From positions 1 to 29,779 of the forward strand of contig CAZGYQ010000039.1 in assembly GCA_964530695.1 (NCBI GenBank): DNA of 29,779 nucleotides. The letters run 5' to 3'. A model generated the notes under the pieces. The model ran no database searches. It was given only the letters and a program-made list of their open reading frames with translations, and was not told the origin of the DNA. Of this stretch, positions 24,201 through 29,779 are shown in pieces; position 1 is the first letter of the stretch; each line of letters begins with the position of its first letter. This DNA is from VFBF01 sp964530695 (lineage in GTDB: Bacteria > Pseudomonadota > Alphaproteobacteria > Caulobacterales > Aquidulcibacteraceae). The position numbers and the translations under genes are program-made.

Positions 24201-25729
24201 AGCCGTCGTCGATCGGGCGCTTGCCCGGCCCGCAAAGCCTCGCTAAGTCGCCCATTGTGCGTGAAGCGGCTGTCATCGACGTGGGCTCGAACTCGGTGCG
24301 CCTCGTGGCGTACCGGCTCGACGGGCGTTCGATCACGCCGTTCCTCAATGAAAAGGTGATGGCGGGCTTGGGTCGCAACATGGCGACCACCGGCAAGCTG
24401 TCGCCGAGCGGCATGGCGGTCGCGCTGAAGGCGCTGACGCGGTTCGCCATGCTCATCGACGGCCTCGGGCTGAAGGACGTCTACGCCGTCGCCACCGCCG
24501 CGGTGCGCGACGCAAAGGACGGCGCGGCATTCGCCGAGCGGGTCCGCAAGGAAACCGGCCTCAGGCTGCGCGTCATCGAGGGTACGGAGGAGGCGAGGCT
24601 TTCGGCGCTGGGCGTGCTCGCGGGCGCGCCGGAAGCGACAGGCGTCGTCGGCGACCTCGGAGGCTCCAGTCTCGAACTCGTCGAAGTGGGCCCCAACGGT
24701 CCGGGCCGCGGCGAGACCTGGCCACTCGGCCCGCTCTCCATGATGACCGGCGAGATGTTCGACGCCGAGCGGGTGGCGAAAATCGCGGATGCTGCGCTGA
24801 CCGGGTCTGTGGTTTTGCGCGACGCCGCGCCGGGCAGCGCGTTCCACGCCGTCGGCGGCGCATGGCGGGCGCTGGGGCGCATCGACATCGCCTTGCGCCG
24901 TCATCCCATCGGCGTGCTGCACCATCACCAGATGACGCGCGCGGAAGTGCTGCGCGTGGCGGAGTTCGTCCACAAGCAGAGTCGCAAGTCGCTGGAGCGC
25001 TTCGAGGAAGCGGCGGCCAAGCGCGCGGATTCGCTGCCGTACGCCTCGGTGGTGCTGGAGCGGGTCATGGCGCTCGGCGCGTTCGATCGCGTCATCCTTT
25101 CCTCCTATGGCCTGCGGGAAGGTCTGCTCGTGGAGAACCTGTCGCGGAACCTGCATCCGCTGGTTGCAGGCGCGGAATCCTTCGCCGGGGCGATTCCGCG
25201 GACGCGCGCCTTCGGCGCGGCGCTGGAGAAATGGCTGGCGCCGGCTTTCGAGGCGCTGCCGGTCGTGTTCGACCGCGAGCGCGACCGCGTGCTGCGCGCG
25301 GCGGCGGCGCGGATGGCCGATATCGGCGCGACGCTGCATCCCGAACAGCGCGGCGAACTGATCTACGAACTGGTGCTGATGGCGCCGTTCTCCGGCGTGT
25401 CGCACGCCGAGCGCGCCTACCTCGCGGCGGCGGTGCATCATCGCTACACGCGCGCGCCGCCGGAACGGAAGGACGCGTACCTGCGCCTCCTGTCCGAAGA
25501 GCAGCGGCGCGCCGCGGCCGCGCTCGGGGCGGCGCTGCGCCTGGGCGCCGATCTCAGCGGGCGCGCCGAGCCGATGCTCGCCGCGTTCGGCCTGAACCTC
25601 TCCGAACGGGGCCTGACGCTGCGCGCCGACCGGGCGCACGGCCGCGTCATCACCGAGCAGGCGATGAAGCGCCTCGACGCGCTCGCCGCAGTGCTGGGGG
25701 TCGCGGCCGGCGTGTCGCAACCCGACTAG
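24197..25729 (+). CDS. ppx: Ppx/GppA-family phosphatase
   Basis: Ppx/GppA enzymes remove phosphate from polyphosphate or convert pppGpp to ppGpp; sequence alone does not separate the two. The 510-residue protein has the ASKHA fold markers. These are VIDVGSNSVRLVAYRL at about residues 26-41, ATAAVRDAKDGAAFAERV, IEGTEEARLSALGVL, and the second phosphate loop VVGDLGGSSLELVEV. A C-terminal helical, HD-like domain follows (ERAYLAAAVHHRYTRAPPERK). The presence of ppk two genes upstream favours exopolyphosphatase. The first 22 residues look unconserved, but the ATG overlaps the hydrolase stop. Its TAG stop is shared with the convergent rnd gene through a CTAG. Confidence 0.93.
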   Translation: MKPSSIGRLPGPQSLAKSPIVREAAVIDVGSNSVRLVAYRLDGRSITPFLNEKVMAGLGRNMATTGKLSPSGMAVALKALTRFAMLIDGLGLKDVYAVATAAVRDAKDGAAFAERVRKETGLRLRVIEGTEEARLSALGVLAGAPEATGVVGDLGGSSLELVEVGPNGPGRGETWPLGPLSMMTGEMFDAERVAKIADAALTGSVVLRDAAPGSAFHAVGGAWRALGRIDIALRRHPIGVLHHHQMTRAEVLRVAEFVHKQSRKSLERFEEAAAKRADSLPYASVVLERVMALGAFDRVILSSYGLREGLLVENLSRNLHPLVAGAESFAGAIPRTRAFGAALEKWLAPAFEALPVVFDRERDRVLRAAAARMADIGATLHPEQRGELIYELVLMAPFSGVSHAERAYLAAAVHHRYTRAPPERKDAYLRLLSEEQRRAAAALGAALRLGADLSGRAEPMLAAFGLNLSERGLTLRADRAHGRVITEQAMKRLDALAAVLGVAAGVSQPD

Positions 25730-26880
25730 GCGTCCCTCACAAGCACCTTGCCGCGTTCGAGCGTGAGCGCGAGACGACCGTGCTTCAGCGCCAGCGCGCG
25801 GTCCCCGAAGACGTCGCGCCGCCAGCCCTTGAGCGCGCGGCAGTCGGCGTCGTCGTCGCAGGCGATGAGTTCGAGGTCGCTCGCCGATGCGATGAGGCGC
25901 GGCGCAACGCCCGCGCTCTCGGCCTCGTGGCGCAGCAAGACTTTCAGCAACTCCACCGTCGCCCCGCCGCTCGATGGGGGCGGGGGGCCGCGGTCGATCA
26001 CCGGCGCGTACTCGGCGGCGTTCGCCAGCGCAACATCGAGGGCGGCGGCGAGCTCCTGGCCCATGCGCGAATTGCCGAACCCGCGCGGCACGGCGCGCAG
26101 CTTGTCGAAGGCGGCGGCGGTGCGGGGGCGCTGCTCGGCGATCTCGTATATCGCGTCGTCCTTCAGGATGCGCGCGCGCGGCACGTCCCGGCCCTGCGCC
26201 TGACGGTCGCGCCAGGCGGCGGCGGCGCGCAGCGCGGCGAGGTAGTCGTTGGTGGTGCGGCGCACCTTGAGCCGCGCCCAGGCGTTTTCCGGCTCGGTAT
26301 CGTAGATCGCGGGATCGGTGAGCGCGGCGTGCTCCTCGTCGACCCACGAGAGCCGGCCCGCGGTATCGAGCTTGTCGCGCATCTTCGGGTAGAGGTCGCG
26401 CAGGTGGGTGACGTCCGCGAGGGCGTAGGTAAGCTGGTCCCCGCTTAGCGGCCGGCGCGCCCAGTCGGTGAAGCGGTGGGACTTGTCCACGCGGCGCTTG
26501 AGGAAATGCTGCACCAGCGCGTCGTAGGCGATGGAATCCCCCAGACCGCAGGCCATCGCCCCGATCTGGCTGTCGAACAGCGGCGCGGGCATCACCCCGC
26601 CGGAGAGCTTGAAGAAGATCTCGAGATCCTGACGCGCAGCGTGGAACACCTTCGTGACCTGCGGAGCGGCCATGACCTCCCAGAGCGGCGCCAGGGCTTC
26701 CGGAGAGAGGGCCAGAGGGTCGATCACCGCCTCTGCGCCGGGCGCCGCCGCCTGGATCAGGCAGAGCTTGGGCCAGAAGGTCGTTTCGCGCATGAACTCC
26801 GTGTCGACGGCCACATGGGGCGCTTCGAGCAGGGCATTGCAGAACTCTTTGAGGGGACCGCCCTCTGTGATCACGTCCAT
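25726..26880 (-). CDS. rnd: Ribonuclease D
   Basis: RNase D trims the 3' ends of tRNA precursors and other small RNAs. The 384-residue protein has the DEDDy exonuclease motifs: Exo I VAVDTEFMRE with D26 and E28, Exo II KVFHAARQDLEIFF, and Exo III LTYALADVTHL with the tyrosine and aspartate. One HRDC-like domain follows the nuclease core (ALRAAAAWRDRQAQGRDVPRARILKDDAIYEIAEQRP). Length is normal. The ATG at 26880 gives the expected N-terminus. It has only a weak AAGG upstream and lies very close to a candidate -10 box, so the message may be leaderless. It is divergent from aspS. Confidence 0.95.
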   Translation of the reverse strand: MDVITEGGPLKEFCNALLEAPHVAVDTEFMRETTFWPKLCLIQAAAPGAEAVIDPLALSPEALAPLWEVMAAPQVTKVFHAARQDLEIFFKLSGGVMPAPLFDSQIGAMACGLGDSIAYDALVQHFLKRRVDKSHRFTDWARRPLSGDQLTYALADVTHLRDLYPKMRDKLDTAGRLSWVDEEHAALTDPAIYDTEPENAWARLKVRRTTNDYLAALRAAAAWRDRQAQGRDVPRARILKDDAIYEIAEQRPRTAAAFDKLRAVPRGFGNSRMGQELAAALDVALANAAEYAPVIDRGPPPPSSGGATVELLKVLLRHEAESAGVAPRLIASASDLELIACDDDADCRALKGWRRDVFGDRALALKHGRLALTLERGKVLVRDA

Positions 26881-26886
26881 GCGCGG

Positions 26887-26915
26887 GCCTTAGCCTGCGT
26901 CGGCGGCAGGCTCAA
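26887..26915 (-). promoter_or_regulatory. Candidate rnd promoter
   Basis: On the minus strand TTGAGCC, 14 bases and GCTAAGGC follow each other, resembling the Caulobacter consensus TTGACGS-N10-14-GCTANAWC at most positions. The -10 box ends only six bases before the rnd ATG, so transcription would begin at or next to the start codon. Confidence 0.35.
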
Positions 26916-27041
26916 CCGCGCTCGCCTCCCCCCCGACATTCCCCATTCTTGACTTTCGCGGCGGCGGCGTGTGCTTGACGCGCCCGGTTTGCGCCCCGGA
27001 AGGGCGCGCACCATCCCGATCTATGCCCGTTGGAGCCTTCG

Positions 27042-28841
27042 ATGCACGCCTATCGCACCCATGACTGCGGCGCCCTGCGCAGCGGCGACGCGGACAAGGC
27101 CGTCCGCCTGTCGGGCTGGGTGCACCGCAAGCGCGACCTCGGCGGGGTGCTGTTCGTGGACCTGCGCGACCACTACGGGATCACCCAACTCGTGGCGAAC
27201 CCGGGCTCGGCGGCGTTTCCGGTGTTCGAGCGCCTGCGCGCCGAAAGCGTCGTGCGGGTGGACGGAAAGGTGGTGGCGCGCCACGCGGACACCATCAACC
27301 CGCAGCTGGCGACGGGCGAGGTCGAGGTCCGTGTGGACGCCGTGGAAATCCTGAGCGAGGCGAGCGAGCTGCCGCTGCCGGTGTTCGGCGAGCCGGACTA
27401 CCCGGAAGAGACGCGCCTCAAGTACCGCTTCCTCGACCTGCGCCGCGAGACGCTGCACCGCCACATCATGCTGCGCTCGAAGGTGATCGCCAGCTTGCGC
27501 AACCGCATGAACGCGCAAGGCTTCACTGAATTCCAGACGCCGATCCTGACGGCGTCCTCGCCCGAAGGCGCGCGCGACTTCCTCGTGCCCTCGCGCATGC
27601 ACCACGGCAAGTTCTACGCGCTGCCGCAGGCGCCGCAGCAGTTCAAGCAACTGCTGATGGTGGCGGGCTTCGACCGCTACTTCCAGATCGCGCCGTGCTT
27701 CCGCGACGAGGACGCGCGCGCGGATCGCAGCCCCGGCGAATTCTACCAGCTCGATTTCGAGATGAGCTTCGTCACGCAGGAGGACGTGTTCACGGCGATC
27801 GAGCCGGTGCTCGCAGGCGTGTTCGACGAATTCGGGAACGGCAAGCGCGCCACGGTCGGCGCGTTCCCGCGCATCAGGTATGCGGACGCCATCGCGAAAT
27901 ACGGCTCTGACAAGCCGGATCTGCGCAACCCGCTCGTGCTCCAGGACGTCTCGGCGCACTTCAAGGGCGGCGGCTTCGGACTTTTTGCGCGCATCCTCGA
28001 GGGACCCAAGAGCGCCGTGTGGGCCGTGCCCGCGCCGGGCGGCGGATCGCGCGCCTTCTGCGACAAGATGAATTCGTGGGCGCAGGGCGAAGGCCAGCCG
28101 GGCCTCGGATATATTTTCTGGCGCGACGGTGAAGAGGGGGGCGCTGGCCCCATCGCCAAGAACATCGGCCCCGAACGCGCGAACGCGATCCGCGAGCAGC
28201 TCGGCCTCAAGGTCGGCGATGCGGCGTTCTTCGTCGCGGGCGAGCCGTCGAAATTCTACAAGTTCGCGGGCCTTGCGCGCAACAAGGTCGCCGACGAGTT
28301 GAACCTCGCCGACAAGGATCAGTTCGCGTTCTGCTGGATCGTCGATTTCCCGATGTACGAGTGGAGCGAGGAAGAGAAGCGGATCGACTTCTCGCACAAC
28401 CCGTTCTCGATGCCGAACTTCGACCACGACGCGTTCGTGAAGCTCGACAACAATGACCGCGAGACGATCGAGAACATCACGGCGTTCCAGTACGACATCG
28501 TCTGCAACGGCGTTGAGCTCTCCTCAGGCGCGATCCGCAACCACAAGCCCGACATCATGCTCAAGGCCTTCGAGATCGCGGGCTATGGCCCCGAGGTCGT
28601 CGAGGAGAAGTTCGGCGGCATGCTCAACGCCTTCCGCTATGGCGCGCCGCCGCACGGCGGATCGGCGCCCGGCATCGACCGCATCGTCATGCTGCTCGCG
28701 GGCGTCGACACGCTGCGCGACATCATCGTCTTCCCGCTGAACCAGCAAGCCCAGGACCTGATGATGAACGCGCCGGGGGAAGTGACGCCGAAACAGCTGC
28801 GCGAGTTGGGGATCCGGATCGTGGACGGGCCGAAGGGGTAG
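27042..28841 (+). CDS. aspS: Aspartyl-tRNA synthetase
   Basis: AspRS charges tRNA with aspartate. The 599-residue bacterial-type enzyme has an N-terminal OB-fold anticodon domain (VRLSGWVHRKRDLGGVLFVDLRDHYG). The class II core starts with the motif 1 region, then motif 2 (FQIAPCFRDEDARADRSPGEFYQLD), a bacterial GAD insertion, and motif 3 (GAPPHGGSAPGIDRIVMLL). The substrate loop reads QAPQQFKQLLM. Many alphaproteobacteria use a non-discriminating AspRS that also charges tRNA-Asn, but this window does not show which type it is. The ATG at 27042 follows GGAG at 27032-27035; an in-frame TTG at 27030 is less likely. TTGACT at 26949-26954 might be a -35 box, but no matching -10 is seen. Confidence 0.97.
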   Translation: MHAYRTHDCGALRSGDADKAVRLSGWVHRKRDLGGVLFVDLRDHYGITQLVANPGSAAFPVFERLRAESVVRVDGKVVARHADTINPQLATGEVEVRVDAVEILSEASELPLPVFGEPDYPEETRLKYRFLDLRRETLHRHIMLRSKVIASLRNRMNAQGFTEFQTPILTASSPEGARDFLVPSRMHHGKFYALPQAPQQFKQLLMVAGFDRYFQIAPCFRDEDARADRSPGEFYQLDFEMSFVTQEDVFTAIEPVLAGVFDEFGNGKRATVGAFPRIRYADAIAKYGSDKPDLRNPLVLQDVSAHFKGGGFGLFARILEGPKSAVWAVPAPGGGSRAFCDKMNSWAQGEGQPGLGYIFWRDGEEGGAGPIAKNIGPERANAIREQLGLKVGDAAFFVAGEPSKFYKFAGLARNKVADELNLADKDQFAFCWIVDFPMYEWSEEEKRIDFSHNPFSMPNFDHDAFVKLDNNDRETIENITAFQYDIVCNGVELSSGAIRNHKPDIMLKAFEIAGYGPEVVEEKFGGMLNAFRYGAPPHGGSAPGIDRIVMLLAGVDTLRDIIVFPLNQQAQDLMMNAPGEVTPKQLRELGIRIVDGPKG

Positions 28842-28849
28842 GCGCCTCT

Positions 28850-28873
28850 CCCTCCCCCGCGCGCGGGGGAGGG
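28850..28873. repeat. Perfect 24-base palindrome after aspS
   Basis: The sequence reads identically on both strands, made of a CCCTCCCCC arm, a GC-alternating centre and a GGGGGAGGG arm. It begins eight bases after the aspS stop. It is the left end of a larger symmetrical element that runs to 28996 and may act as a transcription stop in both directions, although no T-run follows. Confidence 0.8.
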
Positions 28874-28896
28874 ATGGCCGAGCGCCAGCGAGGTCA

Positions 28897-28953
28897 GGGT
28901 GAGGGCCAAGTCTCTCAGAATGAGACTCGATTCGCGCCGCCGGGCCCTCACCC
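28897..28953. repeat. Inverted repeat GGGTGAGGGCC / GGCCCTCACCC
   Basis: Exact 11-base inverted arms lie at 28897-28907 and 28943-28953. Inside them AGTCTC and GAGACT form a smaller stem. The arms enclose the middle of the element that spans 28850-28996. This style of sequence is a familiar dispersed intergenic repeat in GC-rich proteobacteria; I recognise the type but cannot name a family. Confidence 0.75.
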
Positions 28954-28972
28954 GGCGCGCTGCCGCGCGCCA

Positions 28973-28996
28973 CCCTCTCCCGCTTGCGGGAGAGGG
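28973..28996. terminator. Strong hairpin, possible terminator
   Basis: Exact 11-base arms CCCTCTCCCGC (28973-28983) and GCGGGAGAGGG (28986-28996) flank a two-base TT loop. The following bases (TTGAAATT) are a weak T-rich tail, so terminator activity for aspS is possible but not clear. It is also the right end of the repeat element that starts at 28850. Confidence 0.5.
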
Positions 28997-29008
28997 TTGA
29001 AATTGCGG

Positions 29009-29083
29009 GGATAGATTCTCACCAGTCCCAGACTTTTTGTCGCGCCAGCCCATGCGCGCCAACAAGCGCATGTGAATCTATCC
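29009..29083. repeat. Imperfect inverted repeat with an inner hairpin
   Basis: GGATAGATT (29009-29017) pairs exactly with AATCTATCC (29075-29083). A two-base bulge is followed by CAC pairing with GTG (29072-29074). Inside, CATGCGC (29051-29057) and GCGCATG (29066-29072) form a seven-base stem with an eight-base loop; it shares base 29072 with the outer stem. The rest of 28842-29150, which holds no clear gene, shows only these repeats. Confidence 0.65.
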
Positions 29084-29150
29084 GACCGGAATGGCGCCCG
29101 TGGGACAATCGCTCCGTCATCCACCGGAAACGGAGCTCCGGACAGTCCCC

Positions 29151-29645
29151 ATGCAGATCCACCGCCCCCTTCAACGCCACATCGAAAAGCTGACCACCGC
29201 CGCCAGACGCCTGCGTCTCTGGGTGGTCGAACTGCTTGCGTGGTGGGTGATGACGTTCGGGGATCGTGCGGCGCGGATCGCGTTGCAGGGCGGCATCATC
29301 GAGGCGCGGCGACAGACGCGCGATCTCGTCTTCATGGCGATGGTCGCGCGGATGAGGTTCCAGAAACGCAAATCGCGATGGATGCGGCCGCCTTCTGCGC
29401 GGACTGGATTTCGCTATGCGTGTCGAACCCTGCACGTGCAGCGCATCTACACGCGCGGCCTGAATCTCAGAACGCTCAAAGATATTCGAAGGGCGCTGGA
29501 CAATTTCGAGCGCTTCGTCGAACGCGCCATCGCGCGCATTCCGATGCATGTGACGACCGGCGGGCTCATTGCAGTCGCGCCGCCGGCGACGGTGCTGGTT
29601 CCCTCCGGAACCACACACCCGCCGGAGGGCGCCGATACGTCATGA
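29151..29645 (+). CDS. Unrecognised basic protein
   Basis: I do not recognise this 164-residue protein. Its codons carry G or C in most third positions, like the neighbouring genes, which supports real coding. It is very arginine-rich. An N-terminal helix-like part has a tryptophan-rich hydrophobic stretch (LWVVELLAWWVM) near residues 24-35, too short and too charged on both sides to be a sure membrane segment. A basic middle follows (FQKRKSRWMRPPSARTGFRYACR), then a helical segment LKDIRRALDNFERFVERAIARI, and a proline- and threonine-rich tail. The start is uncertain: ATG at 29151 has a weak ribosome site, and ATG at 29091 would add 20 residues. No partner gene is visible. Confidence 0.55.
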   Translation: MQIHRPLQRHIEKLTTAARRLRLWVVELLAWWVMTFGDRAARIALQGGIIEARRQTRDLVFMAMVARMRFQKRKSRWMRPPSARTGFRYACRTLHVQRIYTRGLNLRTLKDIRRALDNFERFVERAIARIPMHVTTGGLIAVAPPATVLVPSGTTHPPEGADTS

Positions 29646-29656
29646 CCAGTCATGCC

Positions 29657-29680
29657 GGACCGCCGGCGTCCCGCCGGCAT
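29657..29680 (-). repeat. REP-like hairpin unit 1
   Basis: Read on the minus strand, the unit begins ATGC, contains exact seven-base arms GCCGGCG / CGCCGGC around a three-base loop (29662-29678), and ends CGGTCC. It lies just after the unrecognised protein gene. It shares its boundary sequences with unit 2, which is on the other strand. Confidence 0.6.
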
Positions 29681-29729
29681 TCAGTGTTTGCGCAACGCGA
29701 GATTCCCCGGAGTCTGGCGCCGCCGCCCC

Positions 29730-29754
29730 ATGCGCGTCTGAAGACGCGCGGTCC
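29730..29754 (+). repeat. REP-like hairpin unit 2
   Basis: The unit begins ATGC, contains exact seven-base arms GCGCGTC (29732-29738) and GACGCGC (29743-29749) around a TGAA loop, and ends CGGTCC. Its ATGC...CGGTCC frame matches unit 1 in the opposite orientation, about 50 bases away. No gene is seen from 29646 to the window end. Confidence 0.6.
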
Positions 29755-29779
29755 TGTTCTCCCACGCCCGGTAAAAAAT

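Noticed and set aside
24143..26347. Very long open frame on the minus strand across ppx and the end of rnd
   Set aside because: It is antisense to well-supported ppx coding and out of frame with rnd, its product is arginine- and histidine-rich with no family motif, and GC-rich DNA gives such open shadow frames often.
24862..26448. Long plus-strand open frame out of frame with ppx and antisense to rnd
   Set aside because: It crosses two confirmed genes that end at a shared CTAG, and its alanine/arginine/glycine-rich translation has no recognisable domain.
26949..26980. Two TTGAC boxes ahead of aspS
   Set aside because: Neither TTGACT (26949-26954) nor TTGACG (26975-26980) is followed at a usable distance by a -10 box, so I did not call a promoter.
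29091..29150. Longer start for the unrecognised protein
   Set aside because: The extra 20 residues are proline-rich and polar with no clear ribosome site; kept only as an alternative start.
1..29779. CRISPR array, prophage, insertion sequence, tRNA, rRNA or toxin-antitoxin system
   Set aside because: I looked on both strands and saw no regularly spaced repeats, no transposase or integrase motifs, no cloverleaf-like segment and no small paired genes of that type.

Overview
The window is a dense, strongly GC-rich stretch of chromosome (most third codon positions are G or C) made up almost wholly of core housekeeping genes. Gene order and protein style point to an alphaproteobacterium, probably near Caulobacterales/Hyphomonadales. 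The pointers are the fabD-fabG-acpP-fabF-mltG-yicC-gmk run, the lptF-lptG-lptD-surA-pdxA-rsmA run, an HdaA-type short DnaA relative beside ppk, and candidate promoters resembling the Caulobacter housekeeping consensus. The lineage is an inference; there is no rRNA here to test it.

Layout. 1-5696 (+): end of fabD, then fabG, acpP, fabF (fatty acid synthesis), mltG (peptidoglycan), yicC and gmk. 5681-13425 (-): an envelope operon read right to left as lptF, lptG, lptD (LPS export), a SurA-like chaperone, pdxA (vitamin B6) and rsmA (16S rRNA methylation); its last gene overlaps the end of gmk. 13609-16384 (+): pepA, holC, a small I78-like lipoprotein, and ndk with its own likely promoter. 16399-18029 (-): purM and purN. 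18130-25729 (+): a DUF2066 exported protein, hdaA, ppk1, a YcaQ/AlkX-type DNA glycosylase, an alpha/beta hydrolase and a ppx/gppA phosphatase. 25726-26880 (-): rnd. 27042-28841 (+): aspS. 28842-29779: a repeat-rich, gene-poor tail holding nested palindromes, an unrecognised basic protein and two REP-like hairpins in opposite orientation.

How the genes work together. Many neighbours overlap by four bases (ATGA), which suggests translational coupling: fabF-mltG, pepA-holC, pdxA-rsmA, purM-purN, hdaA-ppk and hydrolase-ppx. The left part couples membrane lipid synthesis with cell-wall and LPS assembly. The right part joins replication control (hdaA), polyphosphate synthesis and probable breakdown (ppk, ppx) and DNA repair (ycaQ-like).

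I found no mobile element gene, prophage, CRISPR array, RNA gene or toxin-antitoxin pair, and no convincing new multi-gene system. The most interesting material is the repeat-rich tail, the unrecognised protein at 29151-29645, the I78-like lipoprotein with an unusual CxxC loop, and the repair gene and hydrolase lying between ppk and ppx.
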